DNA of 64,000 bases from Herpetosiphon geysericola. Lineage in GTDB: Bacteria; Chloroflexota; Chloroflexia; Chloroflexales; Herpetosiphonaceae. The position numbers were made by a program, and so were the translations under genes. The notes under the pieces are model-generated. The model did no database searches and had not been told where the DNA came from. It saw only the letters and a list, made by a program, of their open reading frames with translations. Every line of letters begins with the position of its first letter. Position 1 is the stretch's first letter. The stretch covers positions 1 to 64,000 of the forward strand of contig NZ_LGKP01000022.1 of NCBI RefSeq assembly GCF_001306135.1. Direction: 5' to 3'. Positions 35,396-43,781 of this stretch are shown in pieces.

Positions 35396-35842
35396 ATGAA
35401 AAGCAACACCACGACGGTTGAAGCATATCTGGCTGAACTTACCCCCGAACAGCGCAGCGTGATCGAGCCAGTGCGCCAAACGATTCTCCAGCATTTGCCA
35501 GCGGGCTTTGTAGAAAGCTTCGCTTGGGGCATGTTGAGTTATGAAGTGCCACTCGCCCGTTTTCCTGATACCTACAATCAGCAGCCTTTGAGCTATGTGG
35601 CTTTGGCGGCCCAGAAAAAGCACTACAGTTTGTATTTGATGTGCGTTGCCTACGATGAGCCAGCTGTCGCTTGGCTGCAAGCGCAATTTCGCCAAGCAGG
35701 CAAAAAATTCGATATGGGCAAATCATGTTTGCGCTTCCGCAAGCTCGACGATCTGCCGCTCGCTGTAGTTGCCGAGGTTATTCAACGCTATTCGGTCGAT
35801 GAGTATATTGGCTATTATCAGGCGATGCGTAGAGAAGGATGA
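35396..35842 (+). CDS. DUF1801-family protein (YdhG-like)
   Basis: 148 residues. TTVEAYLAELTPEQRSVIEPVRQTILQHLPAGF, SFAWGMLSYEVPL, YVALAAQKKHYSLYLM, and GKSCLRFRKLDDLPLAVVAEVI are characteristic of the small DUF1801/YdhG group (fold related to iron-chaperone frataxin-like proteins, role unknown). The ribosome-binding site TGGAGG overlaps the end of the preceding kinase gene, so the two are coexpressed. Confidence 0.78.
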   Translation: MKSNTTTVEAYLAELTPEQRSVIEPVRQTILQHLPAGFVESFAWGMLSYEVPLARFPDTYNQQPLSYVALAAQKKHYSLYLMCVAYDEPAVAWLQAQFRQAGKKFDMGKSCLRFRKLDDLPLAVVAEVIQRYSVDEYIGYYQAMRREG

Positions 35843-35844
35843 AG

Positions 35845-36265
35845 GATGAGGGATGAAAATCAGAAGGCAAAAATCAAAAGTCAAAAAGAACAGAGAACAG
35901 AAAGCATAAAACATAAGAATTAGGGATCGGGGTTTGGGAGCTGGGGATCGGATACACGAAGAGTTATTTTTAACGCAGAGGCGCAGAGAACAGATGGCTT
36001 GTGGCTGTAGGCTATAGGCTATGGGAAAATAATCCGTGGAATCTGTACCAATTTGTGTCTAAAATAATTCTTCGTGCGCTTCGTGTCTTCGTGCGCTTCG
36101 TGGATCGAATTTAGCGCAGAGAACCGATGGCTTGTGGCTGATGGCTATGGGCAAGCGGAACGTTTTGTGGTAAGTCAAGAATTCCCGAACGCCAAAAGCC
36201 AATAGCCCTTCGTGCTCTTCGTGTCCTTCGCGGTTTCGAACCTTCGTGCTCTTCGTGCGCTTCGT
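35845..36265. repeat. largest repeat island in the window
   Basis: About 420 nt with no gene. It contains GGATGAAGGATGAGGGATGA, AATCAAAAGTCAAAA, AGAACAGAGAACAGAAAGC, GGGATCGGGG units, ACGCAGAGGCGCAGAGAAC, and three blocks of CTTCGTGCGCTTCGTG / CTTCGTGCTCTTCGTGTCC, plus ATGGCTTGTGGCTG twice (about 35992 and 36127). The units are those of the heme-operon islands, mainly in inverse orientation. Short frames here are artefacts of the repeats. Confidence 0.85.
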
Positions 36266-36268
36266 GGA

Positions 36269-36649
36269 TCAGATTCGCTCGCTCAATTGGCCACCCAGCC
36301 AGCCTGCCAGCACAATTAACCCAATGCCAACCAGATGGCGGCGTTTTTGGGCCTCGGCAGGCAGTGGCTTGCCCAACACCAAACGCCAATAAACTGCCAC
36401 CAAACTCAGGCTAACCACAGCATGGCTATTAATCCAGGTCAATTGCTGGCGAATTTGGTCGAAGGCCAAGGCTACGGCTAAAATTCCAGTTATTGCTGCC
36501 AGCAAACTGCTCCACCAGCCTATTTTCAAACACCAACGGGCGGTAATTGCTAGCTCATGATGCGGGCGGCGTTCGTTCCATAAGGTCAAAATTGAGCTAA
36601 CCAGCAAGAGTGCAATTGGAAAATGGACTGCTTGAGGATGCAAACTCAT
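36269..36649 (-). CDS. DUF2231-type membrane protein
   Basis: 126 residues with four hydrophobic segments. It opens SLHPQAVHFPIALLL, the HP...HFPIAL motif of DUF2231 proteins, whose histidines may bind heme or metal; H64/H76-type histidines recur in the second half (WINSHAVVSL). It starts 3 nt downstream of the histidine kinase stop, so it is probably cotranscribed. Confidence 0.72.
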   Translation of the reverse strand: MSLHPQAVHFPIALLLVSSILTLWNERRPHHELAITARWCLKIGWWSSLLAAITGILAVALAFDQIRQQLTWINSHAVVSLSLVAVYWRLVLGKPLPAEAQKRRHLVGIGLIVLAGWLGGQLSERI

Positions 36650-36651
36650 GC

Positions 36652-39600
36652 TTAGTTCTCCATATTATTGGCCAATTTGGTGCGATTATTCAGCAAAAAG
36701 CCGATTGTTTCGCCCAAAACTTGCGATTCAAATGGTTTTGGCAGCACCGCATCGAACACATGGCGGCGGGTATCAAGATCAGGCGCATTCCAGACGGTTA
36801 GCAACATTGCCACCAACAATGGGTCGCGGGTTTTAAGCAGTTCAGTCAAATCCCAGGCATTGATGTCGGTCAAGCCGCTATCTGCAATCAAGGCATCAAA
36901 ATCGCGGGCATAGGCTAAATCTAAGGCCAGCGTGCCGCTATCGGCGCAAACCACCGTATGGCCCAAACTTTCGAGCAAGCCTGCCAATGCCGATTGGACG
37001 CGCGTATCGCTTTCGACCACCAGAATTGTGCCGCGTTGCAAGGCTTGCGCACCACCAACGTGCATTGGGTCGTTCGAGGTTTCAGGGCGTGGAATTGGAA
37101 AGACCAGCGAGATGCTGCTGCCAACGCCTACCTCGCTTTGCACCGCAACCCGTCCACCATGATGTTGCACCACGATTGCGTGGGTCATCGAAAGCCCAAG
37201 CCCCGTACCATGCTCGCCTTTGGTGCTGAAAAACGGCTCCCACATGCGCACTTGGGTTTCTTCATTCATGCCAATGCCAGTATCGCTGATTTCCATAATC
37301 ACGTCATCAGCAACTTGCTCGGTACGAATCGTCAAAATGCCGCCTTTGGGCATGGCATCGGTGGCGTTCAGCACCACGTTGGTGAGCACTTCGCGCAAGG
37401 CAAACGGCGAACCATAGATCAATGGAATTTGGCCTTTTTCAATTCTGGTTTGAATCATGGTGCTGGCTGGGCGGCTGCGCCAACGTGGCCGAATCAGCTT
37501 AATCACATCATTGATAATCGTATTCAAATCGACCATTTCGTGATCTTCTGGCTGCTGGGCGCGGGTAAATTGCTGAATTCGCTCGACCATATGCCGACCA
37601 TCACGAGCGGCTTGCTCAATCACAACTAAGCCTTCGCGTTGCTCTTCTGGCGCTTCAATGAGTAATAATTGGGTGTGGCCCAAAATTCCAGCAATCAAAT
37701 TGTTGAAATCATGGGCAATGCCACTCGACAATTCGCCCAAAGCTCGCAAACGCTCGGTTTGCAGCAACACATCTTGGGCCTCTTGTTTGGCGCGGTAGGC
37801 TTGCTCCAACTCCTGATACAGTTGGGCATTGGAGATTGCCAAGGCCATGTGGCGCGCCAGAATTTGCAACAAATGTTGGTGAGCTGGCGGAAAAGCATCA
37901 GGATCGAAGCTAGAAAGCACCAGCACGCCGAGCCAGCGATCATCGCGGCGCAAGGGCACGAGCAAGGCCACCGCCAAGCCAATTTGGCGTAGCTCAGCAG
38001 CGCGGCTAATTGGCGAGCTGTTCATAATCATGCGGTAGGGCGGTGCGTCGATTGGCCCAAAATCCTGCCAAATTTCAGGCGAAAGCACTAAAGTTTTATC
38101 AAGCAGGTCAACTTCGGCGCGGCCAGTTTTCATCAGCACGCTAAAGAAACGAGTTTGCTCGGTTGCCAAGGCCACACACGCCCAATCGTAGGGCACGACC
38201 CGCTCGATTTGCTGGGCGATGCGATGGCAGACGACTTCGAGATTGAGGGTGGCGTTGAGCGTGGCGGTGATATTTGAAACGGCGCTAAGTTGCTCGGTTT
38301 GTTGTTGCAGCGTGGTAATTAGGTCGCGTTGTTCGAGCGCAATCGCCGCTTGCGAACAAATTGCTTCTGCAAAGTTGATATTGCTGCGACCAAAATGGCG
38401 CTCAGGCCGTTGATCAAACAAGGCCATCAAGCCCAAAGTACCGTTGCGCCCGACCAAGGGCACTAACAGCGCAGCAACGAGACCAGTTTCAAGCCAAAAA
38501 GTGCTGGTTGTGGTGGCTGCATCGCGATCATTATGATGATAGGTGCTAGCGGTGGTTTGGGCCATATGCTGCAAACCGGGGAAATAGGTTAGCAGCGCAT
38601 GTGAAATAACCTCAATCGAGCAATTTTTGGGCATTTGCCAGGCAAGCGGCTTGAGCGTTTGGCTGTGGGCATCATAATGAAACATAATGCCAACGTTGGT
38701 TTGCAGCGCTTCGCAGACCGTTTGCACCAATTGATCAAGCAAATCTTCTTGTTGGGCTTGATTGAAAATCCGATTGACATGGCTCAACATAGCGAGGCGC
38801 TGTTTTTCGGCGCGCTGAATATCAATTAATAAACCGCCGATCATGCTGATCAGGTAATACACGCCTAGCTCAAAGACGATGCTGGCAAAGGCGACCCGAT
38901 CGTTGCCCAGCGTGCCAACCCTGCGCATACGGCTAGTTTCGTCGAGGAAAAATGAGAGTGCGATTAACATACTGCCAGTGGCCGAGAGCAACGCGCCATC
39001 GAAGCCATGGCGGGCGGTGAAGGCCACAATTGGCAAGAGGAACAAAACATTTAAAAATTGCACCGGAATATAGGCAACCCGATCAATGCCCCAGCCGATG
39101 AGGCCGACAATTGCCAGCATAAAGATTAATTGTAAGACATCGCTGCGGGTAATGGTTGTGCGATGGATACTACGTTGCAACGCTGCAGGCGTGCCAAACA
39201 GACCGCGCGTCGAAAGCCACGGCGTGCCTAAGCGCAACATTGGCAGCGTGATGATCAACGAACCCAAACTATTGGTCAGCCAAATTAAGGCAGTTGTGAC
39301 CAATACTGCATGTTCTTCGATCCAACCGACTTGCCAACCAACGGCGCTCATACAAAAGGCGCTAATCGCTGTGTTAAACAGCACCCCGCTGGCCAAAAAA
39401 CCATTCAGGGCCGATTCGCGCGACATATCGTAAGGATACCGATACAGGCGAAAAATGAGGGCTGGTAAGCCGCCTTGAGCCACCCACCCACCAACCAACA
39501 GGGCTAGCCACCCAACCTGATTAATGCCAGCAAACCATGCGATGAGCGCCATGCTGATGGCACTGCCAACAGCCCATGGAAGCTGCCACCACATAATGCC

Positions 39601-39720
39601 TGCTTGCACAACCCCTAAGGCCAAAATCCAAGGCATCGGAAGCTGGGCGAGCCAACCCAATCCAAACAAGAGCGCGGTTATGGTCGCACTGCAAAAACTC
39701 AGCAAGAGCGGCCTGGTCAT
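36652..39720 (-). CDS. hybrid sensor histidine kinase: membrane sensor, GAF domains, HisKA, HATPase, receiver
   Basis: 1022 residues from ATG 39720, GAGG 6 nt upstream; an 11-residue longer form has no site. About eight membrane helices (1-300, MASE1-like), then two GAF-like domains (~320-465 and ~490-640), a HisKA domain with the phospho-His in ELSSGIAHDFNNLIAGILGH (~680), HATPase with NATDAMPKGG (N box), DTGIGM and GTGLGLS, and a C-terminal receiver (~905-1020) with VVESD, the phospho-Asp in LIADSGLTD and Lys in VLPKPFE. The receiver on the same chain suggests phosphorelay or self-control. Ligand unknown. Divergent from mraZ. Confidence 0.9.
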   Translation of the reverse strand: MTRPLLLSFCSATITALLFGLGWLAQLPMPWILALGVVQAGIMWWQLPWAVGSAISMALIAWFAGINQVGWLALLVGGWVAQGGLPALIFRLYRYPYDMSRESALNGFLASGVLFNTAISAFCMSAVGWQVGWIEEHAVLVTTALIWLTNSLGSLIITLPMLRLGTPWLSTRGLFGTPAALQRSIHRTTITRSDVLQLIFMLAIVGLIGWGIDRVAYIPVQFLNVLFLLPIVAFTARHGFDGALLSATGSMLIALSFFLDETSRMRRVGTLGNDRVAFASIVFELGVYYLISMIGGLLIDIQRAEKQRLAMLSHVNRIFNQAQQEDLLDQLVQTVCEALQTNVGIMFHYDAHSQTLKPLAWQMPKNCSIEVISHALLTYFPGLQHMAQTTASTYHHNDRDAATTTSTFWLETGLVAALLVPLVGRNGTLGLMALFDQRPERHFGRSNINFAEAICSQAAIALEQRDLITTLQQQTEQLSAVSNITATLNATLNLEVVCHRIAQQIERVVPYDWACVALATEQTRFFSVLMKTGRAEVDLLDKTLVLSPEIWQDFGPIDAPPYRMIMNSSPISRAAELRQIGLAVALLVPLRRDDRWLGVLVLSSFDPDAFPPAHQHLLQILARHMALAISNAQLYQELEQAYRAKQEAQDVLLQTERLRALGELSSGIAHDFNNLIAGILGHTQLLLIEAPEEQREGLVVIEQAARDGRHMVERIQQFTRAQQPEDHEMVDLNTIINDVIKLIRPRWRSRPASTMIQTRIEKGQIPLIYGSPFALREVLTNVVLNATDAMPKGGILTIRTEQVADDVIMEISDTGIGMNEETQVRMWEPFFSTKGEHGTGLGLSMTHAIVVQHHGGRVAVQSEVGVGSSISLVFPIPRPETSNDPMHVGGAQALQRGTILVVESDTRVQSALAGLLESLGHTVVCADSGTLALDLAYARDFDALIADSGLTDINAWDLTELLKTRDPLLVAMLLTVWNAPDLDTRRHVFDAVLPKPFESQVLGETIGFLLNNRTKLANNMEN

Positions 39721-39846
39721 GGTGAGCCTCGTCTCAGGAAGATGCTCCCTCATTCTATAGCGATGAGCATGCTAGCGTCAAGCGCAAAATCGGGCTTTGG
39801 CTTGTTGCTTTCGCCTTATTTTAGCGCAGATAGAGCTATGCTTCGT

Positions 39847-39868
39847 CAAGCCTTTTGGCTTGGTTTTT
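39847..39868 (+). terminator. small terminator-like hairpin upstream of the dcw promoter
   Basis: CAAGCC-TTTT-GGCTTG followed by GTTTTTG. No plus-strand gene is seen just upstream, so it may insulate mraZ from spurious transcription or end a short RNA. Confidence 0.45.
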
Positions 39869-39903
39869 GTTAGCATTTTGTCATGTTGGGCCATGGCCTG
39901 CGG

Positions 39904-39932
39904 TTGAAAAAACATAATCCATGGCCTATAAT
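39904..39932 (+). promoter_or_regulatory. promoter of the dcw cluster (mraZ)
   Basis: TTGAAA (39904-39909), exact 17-nt spacer, TATAAT (39927-39932). Predicted start about 39939, just before the MraZ boxes. Confidence 0.82.
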
Positions 39933-39943
39933 GGCGATGGAAG

Positions 39944-39968
39944 TGGGGCAAAGTGGGGAAATGTGGGG
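39944..39968 (+). promoter_or_regulatory. MraZ operator: three TGGGG boxes with 10-base period
   Basis: TGGGG at 39944, 39954 and 39964, each separated by 5 nt (CAAAG, AAATG). This is the same layout as the TGGGN-N5 triple repeat bound by MraZ in E. coli, and lies right behind the transcription start, so MraZ probably represses its own cluster. Confidence 0.85.
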
Positions 39969-40020
39969 CAGTTGCCAGACGAACATCTGAGCGTAAAAGC
40001 CTTGACACTGGGAGCAAGCT

Positions 40021-40452
40021 ATGTTTTTGGGCGAATATGAACATGCGGTTGACGATAAAGGTCGCTTGGCGATTCCAGCCAAATTTCGGGCTGGCTTAGC
40101 CGAAGGTCTGGTGTTGACCCGTGGTTTTGACCAAAACTTGCTGCTTTACCCAATGCCTGTGTGGCGTGAATTGGCTGCGCGCATCAATGCCCTGCCAATT
40201 ACCCAACCTTCGGCGCGAAATCTACGCCGTTTGATGTTTGCTGGCGCCAGCGATTTGGGCCTCGATAAACAGGGCCGGATCGTACTACCACCCAACTTAC
40301 GCCAGTATGCCACAATTACCAGCCAAGCGGTAATTAGCGGTATGGATAGTTTTATTGAAATTTGGTCGGCTGAGCGCTGGCAAACGGTGCTCGATAGTTT
40401 TGCCGACGAAGCGCCGCTTTTGGCCGAGCACGTCGCGGCCTTTGGGATCTAG
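40021..40452 (+). CDS. mraZ: transcriptional regulator MraZ
   Basis: 143 residues, usual length. Two AbrB-like half-repeats, each with a DxxGR motif: DDKGRLAIPAKFR near residue 12 and DKQGRIVLPPNLR near 83. Forms ring oligomers that bind TGGGN repeats; here three lie 50-75 nt upstream. First gene of the dcw cluster, followed 15 nt later by rsmH. Confidence 0.95.
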   Translation: MFLGEYEHAVDDKGRLAIPAKFRAGLAEGLVLTRGFDQNLLLYPMPVWRELAARINALPITQPSARNLRRLMFAGASDLGLDKQGRIVLPPNLRQYATITSQAVISGMDSFIEIWSAERWQTVLDSFADEAPLLAEHVAAFGI

Positions 40453-40467
40453 TTTGTATGGTGAGTA

Positions 40468-41478
40468 ATGCATATTCCAGTTTTGTATGATGCCACGCTG
40501 GCAGCGCTCAATTTACGCCCTGCTGGGCGCTATATCGATGGCACCCTCGGTTGGGGCGGCCATAGCAGCGGCATCCTTGCTGACAGCGGCCCTTCCGGCC
40601 AATTACTCGCCATCGATCAAGACCCAATGGCTTTGGCTGCCGCTCGCGAACGCCTTGCCAGTTATGGCGAGCGGGTAACCTTGATGCATGGCAATTATCG
40701 CCAGATGGCGAGCCTTGCAGCCCAACATGGCTGGCAGCAAGTCGATGGCATTTTGCTCGATATTGGGGTTTCCTCGCCGCAGCTCGATCTGCCTGAACGG
40801 GGCTTTTCGTTTCAGTACGACGCGCCGCTGGATATGCGCATGAATCCAACTCATGGCGAAAGCGCCGCCGATTTGATTGCGCGGCTGAATGAAACTGATT
40901 TGGCGAATGTCATTTATGAATATGGCGAGGAACGGCTTTCGCGCCGGATTGCCCGCCGAATCGTTGAGCAACGGGCCAAAAGCCCAATTACCAGCACCGC
41001 GCAATTGGCAAGTTTGGTGCGCAGCGCCGTGGGTGGTCAAGCGGGCAAGACCCATCCAGCAACGCGCACCTTTCAAGCCTTGCGGATTGCAGTCAACGAT
41101 GAATTGGGGGCGTTGCGCGAAGGCTTAGCCGCCGCAACCAAACTCTTAGCGCCAGGCGGGCGTTTAGCGGTTATCACCTTTCATTCCTTAGAAGATCGGA
41201 TCGTCAAGGAATGGATGCGTGATCAAGCAAGCGAATGTTTGATTCCTGCTAAGCTCGAAATTTTGGCCTGCCCGCATAGTTGTGCCGCGAAAAGCGGCCC
41301 ACGGGCATGCATTTATCCAGTTGGGCGCGATTGCGATTATGTGCCAACGCTTGAGGTGTTGAGCCGTAAGCCAATCGAGGCTACACCAGAAGAACTCAAG
41401 GCCAACCCACGCGCCCGCTCAGCCAAATTGCGGGTTGCCGAACGACGCTTAACGACGGCGCTTGCGCCCGAAGCATAG
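40468..41478 (+). CDS. rsmH: 16S rRNA (cytosine-1402 N4) methyltransferase RsmH
   Basis: Methylates C1402 in the ribosomal P site using SAM. 336 residues. [80 protein letters not shown] and [12 protein letters not shown] are all typical. Near the C-terminus an unusual Cys-containing insert (about 30 residues with five Cys, from [17 protein letters not shown] on) replaces the shorter CxCP...CxCG stretch common in the family. Confidence 0.96.
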   Translation: MHIPVLYDATLAALNLRPAGRYIDGTLGWGGHSSGILADSGPSGQLLAIDQDPMALAAARERLASYGERVTLMHGNYRQMASLAAQHGWQQVDGILLDIGVSSPQLDLPERGFSFQYDAPLDMRMNPTHGESAADLIARLNETDLANVIYEYGEERLSRRIARRIVEQRAKSPITSTAQLASLVRSAVGGQAGKTHPATRTFQALRIAVNDELGALREGLAAATKLLAPGGRLAVITFHSLEDRIVKEWMRDQASECLIPAKLEILACPHSCAAKSGPRACIYPVGRDCDYVPTLEVLSRKPIEATPEELKANPRARSAKLRVAERRLTTALAPEA

Positions 41479-41501
41479 ATACACCTGTCGGAGGATTCTT
41501 G

Positions 41502-41873
41502 ATGGCGGTTCAATCTCAACCAATTGGTGGCCTGAGTGCCATCCGTAATCGCAGCACCAGCCAACCAACCAGCCAACGCCGCGCCAGCGTGTTAATTGCC
41601 CTCGCGGTTGTGGTGGCCTTGATGTGTATGCTTTATTTAGCCCAAACTGGCCGGATTGCCGCGCTTGGTTTTCGGCTAGAGCAACTTGAAGTGCAGCAAA
41701 CTAAATTGGTGCGCGCCAATAACCAGTTGCTGTATGAGATTGAACAATCGCAATCGCTTGAGGTGATTCGCCAACGAGCAACTGCCTTGGGCTTTGCCCC
41801 GATTGCATCCAGCCAAGCAGAATATCTGATTATTGAACTACCACACCATCGTTGGACGGTTCAGGCTCGTTAG
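41502..41873 (+). CDS. ftsL: FtsL/DivIC-like septum protein
   Basis: 123 residues from ATG 41502, GGAGG 7 nt upstream. Cytosolic tail of ~28 residues, one membrane segment (~30-50), and an external coiled coil (FRLEQLEVQQTKLVRANNQLL) ending in a VIRQRATALGF stretch. The place between rsmH and the penicillin-binding protein is where ftsL lies in most dcw clusters. FtsL proteins share topology more than sequence, so the name rests on context. Confidence 0.75.
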   Translation: MAVQSQPIGGLSAIRNRSTSQPTSQRRASVLIALAVVVALMCMLYLAQTGRIAALGFRLEQLEVQQTKLVRANNQLLYEIEQSQSLEVIRQRATALGFAPIASSQAEYLIIELPHHRWTVQAR

Positions 41874-41909
41874 CGCCCGTTCCCGCTCTTGCGCTTTGGA
41901 GGAACTTGC

Positions 41910-43736
41910 ATGGCCGCGCGTACCGCTCCAACACCCCAGCATCAACCCTTGCTCTCACGCTGGCGCATCAACGCCATTTTGTTGATCTGTGTGGTATTTG
42001 CCTTGGCAAATGCCCATAAATTGTTTGAAGTTCAAGTCCAGCGCCATGATCAGCTTTCGGGTTTGGCGCAAAGTGAGTTTCGCCAAAATCGCACAATTCA
42101 GCCAGCCCGCGGGATTATTCGCGATAGCACTGGCGGGGTGTTGGCGATGAATGTTGATCGCGATGTGCTGGGCGTGGCTCCACCGTTTATTGATGATGAT
42201 GGAGCCGACCCCAACGAATCTGATCGTTTGGCCTTGTTGCTTTCGCCCTTGATCGGCAAAGCTCCCAGCGAAATCAAACAATTGTTGCAAACCAAAGATC
42301 GCGAGTATGTGGTGCTGGCGCGGCGCTTAACCCCTGAAGTGAGCGAGCAAATTCGGGCGCTCAAAAATACGGCGCTTTCGCTCACGCCTGAGCCAGTGCG
42401 GGTTTATCCCAAAGGCATGTTTGCCGCCAATATCGTTGGCGTAGCCAATTACGAAAATGTGGGCATTAGCGGGGTTGAGGGCTATAACAATTCGCTGTTG
42501 GCTGGGGTTGCTGGCTCGCTCGAAGCCGAAATCGACTCTGCTGCTAACTCGATTTGGATCGATCCGCCAACCGTGCAAGAGCCACGCGATGGCGCTGATA
42601 TTACCCTGACAATCGACCCAACTGCTCAGCATATTGCCGAAGAAGAGTTGCAAAATGCGTTGATCAACCATGGCGCAAGCGGTGGCTCAATCACGGTGAT
42701 GGATTCCAAAACTGGCGCAATTCTGGCCATGGCGACTTCTAACAAATTTGATCCCAATCGCTATACCGAATATCAGCCAGAAATCTACAACAAAAATGGC
42801 GCGATTACCGACCAGTATGAGCCAGGCTCAACTTTCAAGCCGATTAACTTGGCAATAGGCTTGCAAGCTAAGGCCTTCACGGTCAATAGCGTGGTCGATG
42901 ACCCAGGCTTTATTGCCCGCGCACCTGGCTGTTGCGCCAACTTCGATTCCAACGGCCACTCGCCGATGACTCCCGAAAATGTGATTTTGTATTCATCAAA
43001 TGTTGGTGCTTTGCAATATGCCGAAATGGCTGGCGAAGATGGTTTCTATCAAGGCTTGCGCGATTTTGGCTATGGCCAGCCAACTGGCATCGAATTGGGC
43101 GGCGAAGAGGCTGGGATTGTGCAATGGCCTGATACCACCGCCGATTGGCGGCCAATTGTGCTTTCGACCAATGGCTACGGCCAAGGCATCGCGGTTACGC
43201 CGCTGCAACACTTGCGGGCTATGTCGGCGATTGCCAATGGCGGCAACTTGATGAAGCCCTACATCATTCAAGAATGGTGTGAGCGCGGCGAGTGCCACAA
43301 GGTGGAGCCAAAAGTCTTGCGTAAAGTCATTAATAACGATGTTGCCATGGACGTAGCCAAGATGATGGTGCGCGCCGCCAACAACAACTATGCCTTTCAA
43401 GAAGATATGTGGTGGAAGCAGTGTAGCGCCTATTATGATCGCCAAGGTAATGGCGGCGTGCCCTTGGTGCCTGGCTACAATATTGCTGCCAAAACCGGCA
43501 CCAGCTCGATTCCTGATGGTCGTGGCGGCTACGAAAATGCCACAATTGGCTCGGTGATGGGCTTTGGCCCAATTGAAGATTCACGCTTTACGGTCTTGGT
43601 CAAGCTTGATCGCACCCAAGAAATTTGGGGCACAAAGGCGATTCCGGTGTATGCTGCGGTGTTCAAGCGCTTGCTGACCCATTATCAAGTTCCGCCCAAC
43701 CCAGAGTTGGTGCACGAATGCCAAATCGAACAATAA
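41910..43736 (+). CDS. ftsI: division-type penicillin-binding protein (class B transpeptidase)
   Basis: 608 residues from ATG 41910, with GGAGG. One N-terminal membrane anchor (~22-42), the PBP dimerisation domain (RTIQPARGIIRDSTGGVLA), and the transpeptidase domain with SxxK (PGSTFKP, S307), SxN (YSSNVG), and KTG (AAKTGTSS). Crosslinks peptidoglycan at the septum, with FtsW. Unusual cysteine pairs sit in the domain (APGCCANF, WCERGEC). No PASTA repeats. Confidence 0.9.
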   Translation: MAARTAPTPQHQPLLSRWRINAILLICVVFALANAHKLFEVQVQRHDQLSGLAQSEFRQNRTIQPARGIIRDSTGGVLAMNVDRDVLGVAPPFIDDDGADPNESDRLALLLSPLIGKAPSEIKQLLQTKDREYVVLARRLTPEVSEQIRALKNTALSLTPEPVRVYPKGMFAANIVGVANYENVGISGVEGYNNSLLAGVAGSLEAEIDSAANSIWIDPPTVQEPRDGADITLTIDPTAQHIAEEELQNALINHGASGGSITVMDSKTGAILAMATSNKFDPNRYTEYQPEIYNKNGAITDQYEPGSTFKPINLAIGLQAKAFTVNSVVDDPGFIARAPGCCANFDSNGHSPMTPENVILYSSNVGALQYAEMAGEDGFYQGLRDFGYGQPTGIELGGEEAGIVQWPDTTADWRPIVLSTNGYGQGIAVTPLQHLRAMSAIANGGNLMKPYIIQEWCERGECHKVEPKVLRKVINNDVAMDVAKMMVRAANNNYAFQEDMWWKQCSAYYDRQGNGGVPLVPGYNIAAKTGTSSIPDGRGGYENATIGSVMGFGPIEDSRFTVLVKLDRTQEIWGTKAIPVYAAVFKRLLTHYQVPPNPELVHECQIEQ

Positions 43737-43781
43737 CGAAATCTACTAGCGCCATGGATTCATGGCTTTGAGATATTGCCA

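Noticed and set aside
35845-36265. Possible CRISPR array
   Set aside because: Units are short, unequal, close together and inverted; there are no regular spacers and no cas genes.
36111-36389. 92-residue minus-strand frame over the repeat island
   Set aside because: Formed by the CTTCGTG repeats and the end of the DUF2231 gene; no start site and no family features.
36958-37629. 223-residue frame on the plus strand opposite the histidine kinase
   Set aside because: It is the antisense shadow of well-conserved kinase motifs and has no ribosome-binding site.
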